Source: Branchiostoma floridae (Eukaryota > Chordata > Leptocardii > Amphioxiformes > Branchiostomatidae). Taken from it: DNA of 64,000 nt. This document shows, piece by piece, positions 1-11,160 of this stretch. Made by a program: the position numbers and the translations under genes. Every line of letters starts with the position of its first letter. The first letter of the stretch is position 1. The notes beneath the pieces were generated by a model. The model saw only the letters and a program-made list of their open reading frames with translations, did no database searches and was not told the origin of the DNA. Location: assembly GCF_000003815.2 (NCBI RefSeq), contig NC_049980.1, positions 2,753,179 to 2,817,178 of the forward strand, given 5' to 3'.

Positions 1-542
1 TCGGAAACAATGGTTTAAATATGTAAAACCGTCGTCACAAAGATCGTAGGACATCGTACGATGAGGTCAGAAGAGCTTCCCTGCGTAAATCCCAGTTAAT
101 CATAGTAAATCGGGGAGCCTCTTATGACCAATACCCACCTACCTACCTAGTCCCGTGACCTCCAGGTCGTTGGGGGGACAAGGTATACATGAATAACGGA
201 GCTGAAATGGATTTTGAATAGGTTCAAAATTTCTCCATCGCCGTACGAATTTTATTGCCCTCATAGCAGACTTCATTAGGGCAATTTTTTTCTACTGATG
301 ACGTTCAAGATTCATAAATTTTTAGCATGTTGTGATTGTTTCAGTTTTCCCTGGTATTACCGATCTTGATGAAAAGTGAAACCATCAGAACACAGAAGCA
401 ACCAAAGAACAGCACGCCCATAGAAGAGCCTTCTTCCAGGCCTAAGTTTTATGCGTGGCAGATTCAGTGTCACGCGCAGGCGATTCATGTTTTTCTTTGA
501 TGACTACATACACGTGGGTTCATAATTAGGTCAGATCTCAGC

Positions 543-916
543 TCACGTGTCCAACATGCCATGATAATGTTGAAAATGAATCCCACTCTATAATGGATTG
601 TCCAACTTATGATAGAGAGAGACAAAAAATATTACAGTCTATTAAATGCAAATCTGATACTATGTTACCACCTACCAAGACAGAAATGTTCAATATGTTA
701 TTATCATGTCCTGCTGATATATCTGCCTATGTCGGTCAATTTATATATAACTCATTTAAAAAACGTGACAATATTATACTATCATGAACCAGCACATAAT
801 GATAGCCTGATTGTAAATTGTAGTGTTCTGTTCTGTATGTATTGTATGTTCAAGTTGCCAAACACTGTATCCTCTACAGTTGTCGTGCAATAAAGTTCTT
901 CTTCTTCTTCTTCGTC
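543..916 (+). mobile_element. 5'-truncated LINE, C-terminal ORF end and 3' tail
   Basis: An open frame through 787 reads a Cys-x2-Cys cluster, then VENESH, DCPTY and a basic end FKKRDN. This layout is typical of the C-terminal tail of CR1/L2-like LINE reverse transcriptase proteins. It is followed by an untranslated stretch, an AATAAA at about 891 and a (CTT)n simple tail. Comparison with the empty site in the 45985-47037 transposon places the insertion between about 543 and 916. Only the last 80 or so codons are present, so it is a dead fragment. Confidence 0.65.
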
Positions 917-1420
917 AGTCTCGTGTCACATTACAATGACTGTACCATGGCGACAACTCGAAGAGATGAGCAGGCTCCATCAGTTTTGTTTTTGTTGTTT
1001 TGGGGGGGAGGGAGGGCTAATGTATGTTTTTGGTTCTGATGACATTTTTCTTGATGGCATATCATCAGAAAATAAACATGTTATGATTTCCGTTATGAAC
1101 CGATAAAGGGATAAGCGTACCAGTACTATTGATTCATTTGAAACTTTGTTTGTATGACTTATGTTCGTTTTCTTCTTTTTGTCACAGCGAAAGACAATAT
1201 GGTGTTCAACAGCTAGGTCCACATTCGGTTGGTTAGAGAGGCACAAAAGCGTTCAGGCGACTATTCAGGAAGAGGCATGAGTGAAAAATCGTATGGCGCT
1301 GGAAAAATTTTGAACATCATCCGATGCTCTGCGATGGCTGCTTTTGATTACGATTTGGCTGCGATTCACTGCGATCATCGAGCGATATGCGGAATATGCT
1401 ATCGCAAGGACGTCATAATA

Positions 1421-1606
1421 CCCCCCTCACATTAGGCAAAACTCGATCGGAAGACGAGTCTGCGAGCTTTAAATTACGAGGAGGCATGACCCTGCTGCCG
1501 ACGAAGAAATGGCAGAGTTCCCCCGTTCCCGGTCAGGGTCATGCCTCCTCGTAATTTAGAGCTCGCAGACTCGTCGTCCGATCGATTTTCGTCTAATGTG
1601 AGGGGG
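1421..1606. mobile_element. Palindromic MITE with CCCCCCTCACATTAG ends
   Basis: The left arm beginning CCCCCCTCACATTAG is the inverse of the right arm ending CTAATGTGAGGGGG. The arms continue inward for about 75 bp through GAGTCTGCGAGCT and GGAGGCATGACCCTG. TA flanks both ends (1419-1420, 1607-1608), as expected for a Tc1/mariner-type target duplication. It sits inside the transposon at 1-1632. Confidence 0.8.
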
Positions 1607-1632
1607 TATAAGCGCTTTGTGACCGGGGCTTA

Positions 1633-2105
1633 AGTGTCCGTCTCTTCAAATGTATTTTTCTGCTAGGCAAAGTAACTGTATATGCGGTAAGAGGATATCC
1701 TTTCAATTACAAGATAAACCGTTATTTCAACCTCAATAATTTTCGTAGATCAGAGGGGAAAACATTATTCGCATGTTAAGAATAATGCGCAAAGTTTGCA
1801 TGGGATAAAACCCATTCAACTATATTTTTCGGCAGAAAACGATTCATGTTTACATTAATCAAGCCTATTGAAAATAAAATTCTAGTATTGTAATGTCTTT
1901 ATTATCCACGACGCTCGTTAACTTACACAACGCAACAGAGGTCAATCTGTGACAATACGGTGAAACAATAAAAAGGGAATTCGTAAGTAACCAAGTCCAA
2001 GCTCAGTTTTCATTAAAAAAACACCACTTCTACGCTTTTCAGCCATGTTAGTGTCTAATGTCAACACGATAACTTGAGAAGGCCTAATTGAATTCTCTTA
2101 ATACT
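1633..2105. other. Unassigned AT-rich sequence
   Basis: No reading frame, RNA gene or repeat structure that I can support. Confidence 0.5.
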
Positions 2106-2235
2106 AGTACTCAAGTCAAGTTTGTTGTACAATGATTGCATTGGGTACAATGTATGGCAAATAACATGTATCATTAACAGCCACAAACTATCTACATTAG
2201 TATACTAATCTGACATCATAAGTATACTGGACTTC
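2106..2235 (-). repeat. LINE 3'-UTR fragment, reverse orientation
   Basis: Matches 4690-4795 over blocks such as TCAAGTTT, ACAATGTATGG and AGTATACTAATCT. On the - strand it reads towards a TTTATT/AATAAA-type end. It is a solitary fragment of the family at 4688-5085. Confidence 0.5.
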
Positions 2236-3143
2236 AATAAATGTAACACATGTTAATCATGATAGGTTGGGCAGCCCTGGCTGTCTGTATACAGCCGAAC
2301 GAGTAAATAAAAAATAAATATGATAGGTGGAATATAATCAGATACCAAATGTAGTAATGAGGAACTTGTTTGCATAATTTATGTAAAAAAGCAAAACCGC
2401 TTTATGATTAATGATGGGAATTTAATAATTGTGACATATGTACGTTAGTCAATGATGAACAACACCATGCATGAATTATGTTAATGCGTTAGTCAATTGC
2501 ATTTACAAAAGCTCTAAATATTTCATGGCGGTATGAGGTCGCCGAAGTCTAGTTTTTGTATTTCTTCTTCTTCTGTCAAATCTTCAAATTCCCTTTGGGG
2601 CCAAATGACGAGAAATTTGGCATAAGAGTGGAGTAGGCGTTTTTTTTTTCATATTAAAAAAATCATTTGCCCTAGGCCCTAAAAAGATTTTTTCGCCATT
2701 TCTCGACGAAAAATGTATGCCTCTGTGTAGACCAAGTTTGACTGTGGGTACTTGGTAAAATGACTTTTAACTCTCCTCTACTGTTTGTTTGCTTGGGTAT
2801 GTAAGCCCCAAAACATGCCGGTAGAATCGATTCATTTTCGAATCGGTCCAACATCTGGACCACTTATTTTTTTCATGTCCGGTTTATCCGGACCGGTCCA
2901 ACATCAGACCACCTAACCGGCTGAAAATGAACGTTAACGCGCCGAGAGAATGAATTTCCCCGTCGTCATTTCGCACCGGTGATCAGCACAGGATCGATAA
3001 GACAGGGGGACGTGATGTTCTGCCGCATTTCCCTTTAAGTCACACGTTCTGAATTTGTGATGTTGTCCTATTAGATCTGACACTTCTTGAATGGATGCTA
3101 GATTGTCATTAGCTTGCAGAATTGCTCGGAGCCTTTATCGCTA

Positions 3144-3145
<2 letters not shown>
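2236..3145. other. Unassigned sequence
   Basis: No coding or RNA feature is supported. A short AAATAAAAAATAAATA tract lies near 2305. Confidence 0.4.

Positions 3146-3194
<49 letters not shown>
3146..3194. repeat. (AT)n microsatellite
   Basis: About 24 uninterrupted AT units. Confidence 0.95.
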
Positions 3195-3196
<2 letters not shown>

Positions 3197-3890
3197 AGAA
3201 AAACAAACGGACTTACAGACAAAGATATCATTTACCTCTCCTGCGGCTACTCCTGATCACTGACATCCCGTGCAAATACTCTAGTCTTCACACAACCTTA
3301 CATTTCGTTGCCATCACCGAAAAATTAGGTATTTCCCACCGTGACCTTGGATCGCAATCGAAGCGCAGTTTGCAGTCAAAATAACAATTTGCCTTGGAGA
3401 AGTAAGATCTTCATCATTCCGAGTGGTTCTCGTCCGTTTCTGATGGGCCGATATGATCTCGTCCCCTGTGTGATGGGCCGTTATCATCTCGTACCCGGTA
3501 GGACGGGCGGCTGCAGCATCGATCTCAGTTTCCCCATAGGGTGACATGATCGAAAGTAATTTGCCGATGTAAGAGATATGTCTGCCCTGAAGGACTCCCC
3601 TGATAACACAGCAAACGACATATCAATCCTGGGTGATCTTCTCGGGAAGGCAGTCCCAAGTACAGTCTACATTTGGGAATGTCGTCACCATCTATGCCAA
3701 CTTGTTTGCTTGGTCTGAAGTTTTAGGATTCCACTTTCATGGGTTTTGGGGGCCGGGGGAGGTGGGGGCAGGTTTACATGTACATATAGAGCAAACTCCA
3801 TAAGCCAATTTCATTTATCTCCCAGTGGAATTTGTTCTAATATATAAATGCCCCAGCTGCCCCGCTGTCTTGACATTTGCCGCGCGCTAA
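3195..3890. other. Unassigned sequence with a two-copy 34-bp repeat
   Basis: Around 3440-3505 a GATGGGCCG-T/A-TATGATCTCGT motif occurs twice in tandem. Nothing else is recognised before the gap. Confidence 0.4.
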
Positions 3891-3990
3891 NNNNNNNNNN
3901 NNNNNNNNNNNNNNNNNNNNNNNNNNNNNNNNNNNNNNNNNNNNNNNNNNNNNNNNNNNNNNNNNNNNNNNNNNNNNNNNNNNNNNNNNN
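3891..3990. other. Scaffold gap of 100 Ns
   Basis: Exactly 100 undetermined bases, the usual placeholder for a gap of unknown length. Order and distance across it are uncertain. Confidence 0.99.
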
Positions 3991-4687
3991 CCGTCAGCCT
4001 AAAGATCTGAACTGAGCTACAGACCTGCTCCTATTATGTGACGTCATCGATGATTTCGCGGGGCCCCGCCAAATTAACGGTGATATCGTGGCCAGCTGGA
4101 TATCTGAAGTGTGCAAGTCTCGGGTCTTACTACCAGCAGATCTCTTATATTCAACGCTTTTTAACGTGATGGTCTTCGGGTACGCGGTGGAATAGTGAGA
4201 TGACGTTATACGGTGTAGATAGAATAACCTAAACATGCGAGCAGCAAATTGTACAGATGTGCGGTCCTGGCAACTTACATTGACAATGAAACCAAGAATG
4301 TCCAGATACCGTTGACTTTTCCACATTCAAGAATAAATGTTGTGTATATACTATTGTTGGATTAGATACGACACACACTTGAGAAAGTAGCAAAGGACAG
4401 TTACTGGTAATACTGATATGACTTGTGATCGACTGTTCCGCAGCCGACTGATGATAACGACTGATGGAGATATGACTGTCCGACAGGAGTATGTCCCCGG
4501 AGACCGCTAGGACAAACACAATGTGCGATGGCACTTGCTGAAATAAAGCCATATATCGATTTGGCGGGGTGATATAAGCAAGAGATAGTCACGCAAAAAG
4601 CCCCATGCTTCATTGAGCATTATCAGCAGCAGCGTGATCACACATTGTCTCTTGCACCAAAGCTAAGTGCAACCGATTGAACGCAGA
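3991..4687. other. Unassigned sequence
   Basis: Overlapping - strand frames of about 107-110 codons show no recognisable domain, no composition suggesting coding and no consistent splice borders. I see nothing to annotate. Confidence 0.4.
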
Positions 4688-4857
4688 AAAGTCAAGTTTA
4701 TTGCACAACGATTGCATGATGTATAATGTATGGAAAATAAATTATTGCTAACAACTACAAACTAACTACATAAGTATACTAATCTAACATCTTTACGAAA
4801 TATGGTGACACAGTGCATTTCACATTGTTATGGCACGACTTCCCTTTTACATAGCAC

Positions 4858-4928
<71 letters not shown>

Positions 4929-5085
4929 TGGCCTTCGTCGAAAGATATGGAGTCGAATATTTCTTTACTTCTTTTAGGTGATGTTGATCTGTTGTTACAT
5001 TTGGTCAATAACCTGTTCCTTTCTTCATTATAATAAGGACATATCACCAGGAAATGATATTCATCTTCAAAAATAGGCTAAAATT
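4688..5085 (-). mobile_element. LINE 3' end on the - strand, split by an expanded AT microsatellite
   Basis: On the - strand, 5047 down to about 4926 reads ICPYYNEERNRLL followed by a basic stretch, the usual C-terminal end of a CR1/L2-like LINE ORF2. It then runs into a (AT)n tract (4858-4925). The 3'-UTR follows (4795-4690) and ends in an AATAAA-containing tail. A second copy of that UTR is at 2106-2235. Dead fragment. Confidence 0.6.
4858..4925. repeat. (AT)n microsatellite
   Basis: About 33 AT units with one AAAT interruption, inside a LINE tail. Confidence 0.95.
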
Positions 5086-5394
5086 AGTTTTCCAGAGCGA
5101 AGGTTGTTTTAATTTTCGAATACGTTCCCAGTTTACTAAGTTTCTTAATATCATATCTTTTATCTCCAGTTCGAAAGAAATGTGTCCTTTAGGCGTTCCT
5201 TGAATATGTTTCCAAAACATTTGGCATCGACATTAGGGTTTAGCTAAATGTTTACGGCCACAGTACAGTGTATCTGAACTCGGCACAAATAGTTTGGAAT
5301 ATCAACTTTGGTTGATCACATTTCTGATGTTTCTGCATTAATTTCAATGTACGATGTTCATGATGTTGTAAACGTTTCATTAGACCTTATTTGG
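5086..5394. other. Unassigned sequence between LINE fragments
   Basis: Probably degraded LINE sequence, given the fragments on both sides. No frame survives. Confidence 0.3.
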
Positions 5395-5590
5395 TTTGTC
5401 AAAACCTGCTACTTCCATTCTTAATAACCCACTCATCATAGAAAAAGTGGGGTACTTCGTCTTCCACTGCTTCCAGAAAAGAAGTCAAACCCCAAATGCG
5501 TAGATTGTAGCTCTCAGCAGTCAATATCATTGATATAATAGTCACTTGTTTACACTTGTCACCATTGTTATCTATACCAAATTGTTTTAT
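5395..5590 (+). mobile_element. LINE 3' end fragment
   Basis: Closely matches 60900-61070, including AATAACCCACTCATCATAG, the stop region and GATTGTAGCTCTCAGCAG. It encodes the last residues of the ORF (FVFQCFQRR-type end in the better copy) plus 3'-UTR. The upstream part has been deleted. Confidence 0.65.
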
Positions 5591-5619
5591 TTTATGTATG
5601 TTTTAATATCCTATTTACC

Positions 5620-6260
5620 TGCATGTATGCAGGTATGGTTTTGATGCTGGTGGGAACTTTTCGGTAGCCGGGGATGTAGGGCGCTGTATCTCGTGAACGG
5701 ATGGTGCGAGCACGACGATTTTTGGTACGTGGGTTGGGGGTGGTAGCCTGACACTCAGGTGTGATTTTGGGCCTCCTGGCGCTTGACCTTGACATTGAAG
5801 GTGGCATTTTTTGTGTTTTTGGGGCACTTTTGGCGCTGTGTGTCCGGAACGATACGCGCGATTGCGACGATTTTTGGTGCATGGGTGGGGGTTGTTGCCT
5901 GTTGCCTAGGATTGACTTTGGGCCTTGTCGCGTTTGAACTTGACCCGGCAGGTCGAATTTTGTGTCCGGGAGGGGTGTTTCCGGAGTTATATCTTCTGAA
6001 CGGCTGATGCTGGCGCGATGATATTTGGCACATGTGTCGGCGGTGGCTGAATAATGCTCAATTTTGATTTTGGCGCCCTTGGTGCTTGAACTTGACATTT
6101 TAGGTTACCTTTTGTGCGGGCACGGGGCGTGCGCTGTATCTCCGGAACGCAAGGTGCCATTGTGTTGCTATTTGGTACCTGAGTTGTTGGTGGTGTCCTG
6201 GTGGTCAGGTTTGATTTTGGGCCTCCTAGTGCTTGAACTTGATACTGTATAGGTTGACCC
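5620..6260. repeat. Diverged tandem array, unit about 150 bp, four copies
   Basis: The block GATTTTGGGCCTCCT-x-GCGCTTGA-x-CTTGACATT recurs near 5763, 5914, 6067 and 6213, at spacings of about 151, 153 and 146 bp. Each unit also has a CTGTATCTCxxGAACG segment and an ATTTTTGGTACxTGGGT segment. The copies are strongly diverged, so this is an old array. Overlapping frames in both directions are repeat shadows. Confidence 0.75.
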
Positions 6261-6534
6261 TGTTTTAGTGTGGTTGGGGCATCCTCCCAATATCTGCTTG
6301 GTTTTAAAAACAGATTATGGTTGGGTGTAGAACCATCATCTGGCCTGGGCCACCTTCAATGTATCAGGTTACTTAGTGGCACTGACAGTTTGCCAGATGA
6401 CGGGAGTGTACAAGATTATATATCTGTTGGTCAGGTATAATTGAAGTTTGCTTATTACTCTTTGTGGTGTTTCTAGAGCTGTATAGTACTGAGTTTTAAG
6501 TTCCGGTACAAGTTCCTTTACCCTGTTGGCAATC

Positions 6535-6618
6535 ATGGTTGAACTTGAACTTAAACAGAAGAAGATGCAATTTTCTAATGTGGAGGAGAACTGTATAGAG
6601 TGTGGGCATAAGAGAAAG
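6535..6618 (+). CDS. Candidate first coding exon, unknown protein
   Basis: ATG at 6535 opens exactly 28 codons that end at a good splice donor (AAAG|GTATGT at 6619), leaving phase 0. The peptide is charged and contains a Cys-x2-Cys followed by GHKRK, which could be half of a zinc-binding site. I do not recognise the protein and could not find a matching downstream exon. It could equally belong to a transposon or be chance. Confidence 0.2.
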
Positions 6619-7610
6619 GTATGTGTATGATTTGTCCTGTGTTTCTTTTTGTTTCTTTGGTAATGCCATTTCCATACTGTATACAGGTAATTTGTTGTTT
6701 TGGGCTAGTCATATTCGCTTGGTTTTTGGGCCTGCTTAATCTATGGTACAGGCAGGGTTAAGTGGTGGAGGCTTAGCTTTGTTCTGTTTTAAATTCAGTA
6801 TCGTTTGTTGCATTTTGTCGCGGCAAATATATGATGAAATTCCCCTTCTAAGCAACTGCTCATTGGTTTGCGGGGATGTTTGCTGGGTGTTTGCTTTGAC
6901 TACAACAGCTTCTGAACTTTTCAAAGCTTCCATTGCCAGCAGCTTGCCATCTATAAATGGGATTGACAAGGACATTTTTCATAGTAAATTATGCTGTTAA
7001 ATTTGGCTTAGATACTACAGGAGATTTAGGTTTGGGTTGGATGGATTGAATGAAAATATCGTACCACCCTGGGGACTAACTGTTGCTGCTGCATGGGGGC
7101 TACCACTATTCATGTTGTCTAATGTCTATGGAACTACAGATAAAAGTATCATTGGTCAAATTATGCGAGTAAAACATTCCGATGTCAAGTGAATAACACC
7201 CCAGAAATAAGTCTTTAATGAATATCATTGGAAGAACACAAACCAAGGAGACTTAGCAGCTGCATTAGGTCAGTACATTGAAATAGGAAGATATTAGTAT
7301 ATCATGTGACAGAGTAACTACATGTGCATGGGCCATCTGAGACAAAAAAAGGTAGCGTCTCAACAACTTCAAAGTACTGTGGTTGGTTACATACTTAAGA
7401 AATCCAAAATAAGTAATGTTCATCCCTGTCCAAACTTACAAATTCAGAAAATGGAATTTCAGAGTCAGACTTTTGCATGGTGCACAACCAACACAGTAAA
7501 AAGCTCATTTTTCCAACCACGTACCACAGACAAAAAGGCAAAAATACACAATAGGTCTACAGAAACCCAATACATTTCATGCAGGCCTGAGGTCTACGAA
7601 CTCTTGTTTC
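6619..7610. other. Unassigned sequence
   Basis: Two frames of 79-103 codons (6736-6975 on the -, 7322-7633 on the +) have no recognisable domain and no supporting splice signals. I do not call them genes. Confidence 0.35.
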
Positions 7611-7664
7611 TGTATGTTTCATGTTGCAATTAGCCCTCGGGCAAGAACTTGCAAATAAACTTCT
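7611..7664 (+). repeat. LINE 3'-UTR scrap
   Basis: Matches 61098-61150 (GTTGCAATTAG-x-CCTCG-x-GCAAGA-x-CTTGCAAATAAA), the terminal tail of the LINE family seen at 60640-61160. Confidence 0.6.
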
Positions 7665-7711
7665 AATTCTGTCATCAAGCTAAATGCCAGCACTGTGTGG
7701 GTTCGCTAATA

Positions 7712-8523
7712 CCCCCCTCACATTATATACGATCTTCGGACGTTCTTCGCGATCGCAGGAAGGTCGGCTGATTTTAAGATCTTAAGATGGTCTTGCGTAT
7801 TTTTCGCCTCAAAACTGTCCCCCTCACATATACGCGAGGCTCGTGAGATCGACGGTGAATAAATCTATGATAATAAACCTCCCATGACCTCTTGCACGCG
7901 GACAAGGTAACACAAAACGTTCCTCAAAAAAGGCAAGAGATCAATAAATGTTCCATATTTTGTTGTCGTAATCTTTTTAACCAATGAATGGAATGCGCGG
8001 GCATAATAGAAACGACGCAAGAATAGAAAGTGTGTCACAAAGCCAGCCTACATACTGCCACAGCGGCCACAATGTTAGAATTACCCTCACATTCCCAGAA
8101 ATTCAATATTTGTAAACAAACGTAAGTCGGGCGAACGTCGCCCGAACATTGCCCAACTGACGGGCGTTCGCCATCCGATTTGCGCTCGATGATTAATAAC
8201 TATGTCTTTGCTCGCCTATCGGTCTTCAATCGTTGGATTGACGCAAGACTATTGGCCGATACCCTTGCAAGGTACGCACGATTTGTACGCACAATCTGCG
8301 ACTCGGTAACGAGCTGTGCGATTTTGGAGATTTCCTTCGACTAGTCGCATATGTTAAGAACATGTTTCGCTGCACCGCGACCGTCGTAAGACTCCTGAAA
8401 ACTGCCGGCGATCCGTAAAAATCGCAAGATGATCGTGAGAACACCGGACGTCTTACTCACGAAAATGTCATTCAGAGTTCGTAAACTAGTCTTCCGATCG
8501 AATCGCGCCTATTGTGAGGGGGG
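7712..8523. mobile_element. Non-autonomous DNA element with CCCCCCTCACA ends
   Basis: It begins CCCCCCTCACATTA and ends with the inverse TATTGTGAGGGGGG, and is bounded by TA on both sides (7710-7711, 8524-8525). The termini and the subterminal GATCGAA block match the shorter MITE at 1421-1606. The extra 0.6 kb has no transposase frame. Two internal CCCTCACA motifs near 7820 and 8083 may be remnants of nested ends. Confidence 0.7.
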
Positions 8524-8759
8524 TATTACGACACATGTTGACGTTCCCTTTTGACTGTGTGTCAAGACACGGGAACCTGCATTCAACGCCTACCACCATT
8601 TTGCTTACCGTCATGATAAAATATTTGTCAGAATCTATGGAAAATTCAGTATTAATTGTCGGTGACCGTGCCAGTAACTATGTGATTGGCCCTCGCTAGA
8701 AAATTGGTATAGTATAGTATAGTATACAGGGGGAGGGGGTCCTCGTCCGCTTCCTCGCT

Positions 8760-8793
8760 GCTCATTGATAACAGATTAATGGGATAGCTCATT
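8760..8793 (+). repeat. Isolated single unit of the 27-bp minisatellite
   Basis: One unit containing CATTGATAACAGATTAATGG, identical in type to the array at 9301-9540 but separated from it by a SINE-like block. Confidence 0.75.
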
Positions 8794-9054
8794 GTTGTTG
8801 GCATCCGTCTGTCTCGGAAGACAATGGTAGGCGGACGGGTTTAAGGCGACCCGTCTGCCTGGCCTGCACTTGGGTTTTTAAGGTGAAGGAGGGGTGTGCA
8901 CGTCCTTCTCCACCCTCTCGTCCACTGGCGCACTAGTCCTACAAGGGCAACTGTATGCAACGTGTAAGACGGCCCCACCAGATGCAGGTTTGTTGTTTGG
9001 AGTTTCCGTCTCCTAGGAGGACTTCCGACCAAGGATGCAAGGGGTTCCTCCTAC

Positions 9055-9298
9055 CCCTGACTCATGTGTCATGGCGGGTGCGTCATGCCCGAACATGCCC
9101 CTATGGCCTGTCACCACCACAAAGGCCTGTCACTGCCACTAGCCGCAGCTATGTATTCATTTACACCTGAGTTAGGCGAGGAAAGTCGTGTAAAGTGCCT
9201 TTCCCAAGGGCACAAGATCGGTGACACGGCAAGCGGATTTGAACCCCGGACCTCTCGGGCCTGAGACCAACGCGCTCCCGATCGTGCCACGCGGTCCC
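9055..9298 (-). mobile_element. tRNA-derived SINE, family B
   Basis: Read on the - strand the head contains an A-box-like TGGCACGATCGGG and a B-box GGTTCAAATCC (forward GGATTTGAACC near 9236). The body follows: GTGTCACCGATCTTGTGCCC, then GGGAAAGGCACTTTACACGA. Related copies lie at 26870-27060 and 38840-39118. Not a tRNA gene: it lacks an acceptor stem and the sequence is repeated. Confidence 0.65.
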
Positions 9299-9300
9299 AC

Positions 9301-9540
9301 GATAGCTCAGTGATAACACATTAATGGGATAGCTCATTGATAACAGATTAATGGGATAGCTCATTGATAACAGATTAATGGGATGGCTCATTGATAACAG
9401 ATTAATGGGATAGCTCATTGATAACAGATTAATGGGATAGCTCATTGATAACAGATTAATGGGATAGCTCATTGATAAAAGATTAATGGGATAGCTCATT
9501 GATAACAGATTAATGGGATAGCTCATTGATAACAGATTAA
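9301..9540 (+). repeat. 27-bp minisatellite, about nine copies
   Basis: The unit GATAGCTCATTGATAACAG-ATTAATGG repeats nearly perfectly. A stray unit at 8760-8793 and a scrambled pair at about 9868-9900 lie outside. Because 27 is divisible by three, an open - strand frame reads through it; that frame is not a gene. Confidence 0.95.
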
Positions 9541-9935
9541 TTCTTATTCTAACCCAAAATTTTATTACAACATCTAAACGTTTTATATCCTGATTTGTAC
9601 TTTTTAGTTCTCTGTAAATCTGATCTTTTGTTACTGGGGTAGGGGATCCGGCATGCGCTCATACCAACTTTATTGTTACACATCATTTAATTTCTACTTG
9701 TTGTTAGTATTATTTACATCTTCCTTAATTTTGTATTTCGCTTAGTTCAGTTATTTCTATATCTTTGTATATATGTATAGTGGTGGCGTGAATATAAGTT
9801 CCCAACTTGAGTGCGCAATCACTATGTCTGTCTTTTATGCATTTGTGTCTGAAAAAAACAACTAAAGATTAATGGGATAACAGATTAATGGGATAGCTTT
9901 TATTTGAATAAAGTCAAATAAAGTCAAAGTCAAAT
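9541..9935 (+). repeat. Probable LINE 3' tail with AATAAAGTCA repeats
   Basis: An AT-rich untranslated-looking stretch ends in a short repeated AATAAAGTCA tail near 9908-9932, interrupted by two stray minisatellite units. The family assignment is uncertain. Confidence 0.35.
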
Positions 9936-10784
9936 GGGATAGTGACCAGGGACCTGGGCTGGAGACAGACTTGGGACCGGCCGGGCGGCAGACGTCTTGC
10001 CGATAATGACTTCTCATATATCTACCTAATCTACTACGTACATTTCGCATAATAGAACGGAGGCTATTCTGTCGTACATCAAACTCTGAACATATGCATG
10101 ACCTCTAATCTGGTCTTCACGTCTTAACCGTTATGGTAACCTGACGTGTCACCATTGTCAGTTCACCGTGGGACGGACCTTGTTGCCAAAGATAGGTACT
10201 CATTTGAACCTGAGTAAAGCACAATTTCCGGTAATTATCCATTCACCCGCTGCACCATCAGTTCTATCGGTGTCGGCGCGTGGCTGTACATTCGCCATGG
10301 TCAATTTCTCCGTGACCTTGATCATAATTTCATCGATTGGGCACCGCAAAGTTCATCGTTGACGCTTGCCCTTGCTGCACACTGCATGAACACTGCTACC
10401 GTACATCTAACTTTAAAACACATTGAAAGGCGCGTCTATGGTAGCTTACAGAAAACAACGATGGGTTACGATGTTTCTCTTTGCGAACATCAAAAAAGCG
10501 GGAAACCGAAGATTGGTCTACAACTGACAAATAGCGAACTTCTACTATGCATATACGAATATAACCTGTCCCGTTTACTTATCTATCTATTGCTTTGACT
10601 GAAACGTAAATACTATCTAGAGCAGACAAGGTTGTCCTTCCTGTAAAGTTGTACATCATCTAAAAGGGCATTTATATCCCTATCCCCCAAAAATTGATAA
10701 GAATAAATGGAATAAAAAACTAGACTTCCACTACCCCATTCCTTCGCCAAATGATTTTAGCCTTTACTACGATAGAGTTTGCGC
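9936..10784. other. Unassigned sequence
   Basis: Short open frames only (up to 79 codons), with no domain or splice support. Confidence 0.35.
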
Positions 10785-11160
10785 GTATCTAATTTACTAT
10801 GCAAATTAGATCCTAATTTACATAAATCATATTAGTTGATAACCTCCACGCCCAAATAAAAGAAGTAGACAAACACATCTTAGAAAAGGCCATACTATCA
10901 TTTTCTGATGAGTTATGCAAATGAGGTCCTCATTTGCATTATTTGTACTCAACGATGTTTACTTTGACGTAACTTTCAAATTTGAAATTCCCGACGTTTA
11001 TCACTATGGAAATGTAGTTATCATAGATTATACAAATAAGGTCTTTTGCATAAGTATTTTATCTATCAATGTTCTTCTCTTTCTCGGTTAGATATGTCAC
11101 ATGTTCGCGAGTTCATAGAACTTCCTCATTGGTTATGCAAATTATATTTTAACTACCATC
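10785..11160. repeat. Dispersed repeat with palindromic ATGCAAAT octamers
   Basis: Shares ATTTTCTGATxA-x-TTATGCAAATGA, GAGGTCCTCATTTGCAT and CAACGATGTT-x-AC blocks with 47870-48190. It carries several ATGCAAAT octamers in both orientations. Confidence 0.6.

Larger units (their letters stand above)
1..1632. mobile_element. DNA transposon, left end outside the window, carrying nested insertions
   Basis: Long stretches match the element at 45985-47037 in the same orientation: the early block ending in CATAGTAAATCGGGGAG, the block around TTTTTAGCATGTTGTGAT, and the terminal block ending at 1632 with CGCTTTGTGACCGGGGCTT. That end is the exact inverse of the left end of the 46-kb copy (AAGCCCCGGTCACAAAGCG), so it is a terminal inverted repeat. 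This copy is interrupted by a LINE 3' end (about 543-916), by a palindromic MITE (1421-1606) and by a short block near 132-200 that is absent from the other copy. I see no transposase frame, so it is probably a non-autonomous element. Confidence 0.7.

Noticed and set aside
4830-5047. Frames running through the AT microsatellite (IYIYIY peptides)
   Set aside because: Products of the dinucleotide repeat; only the LINE tail next to it is meaningful.
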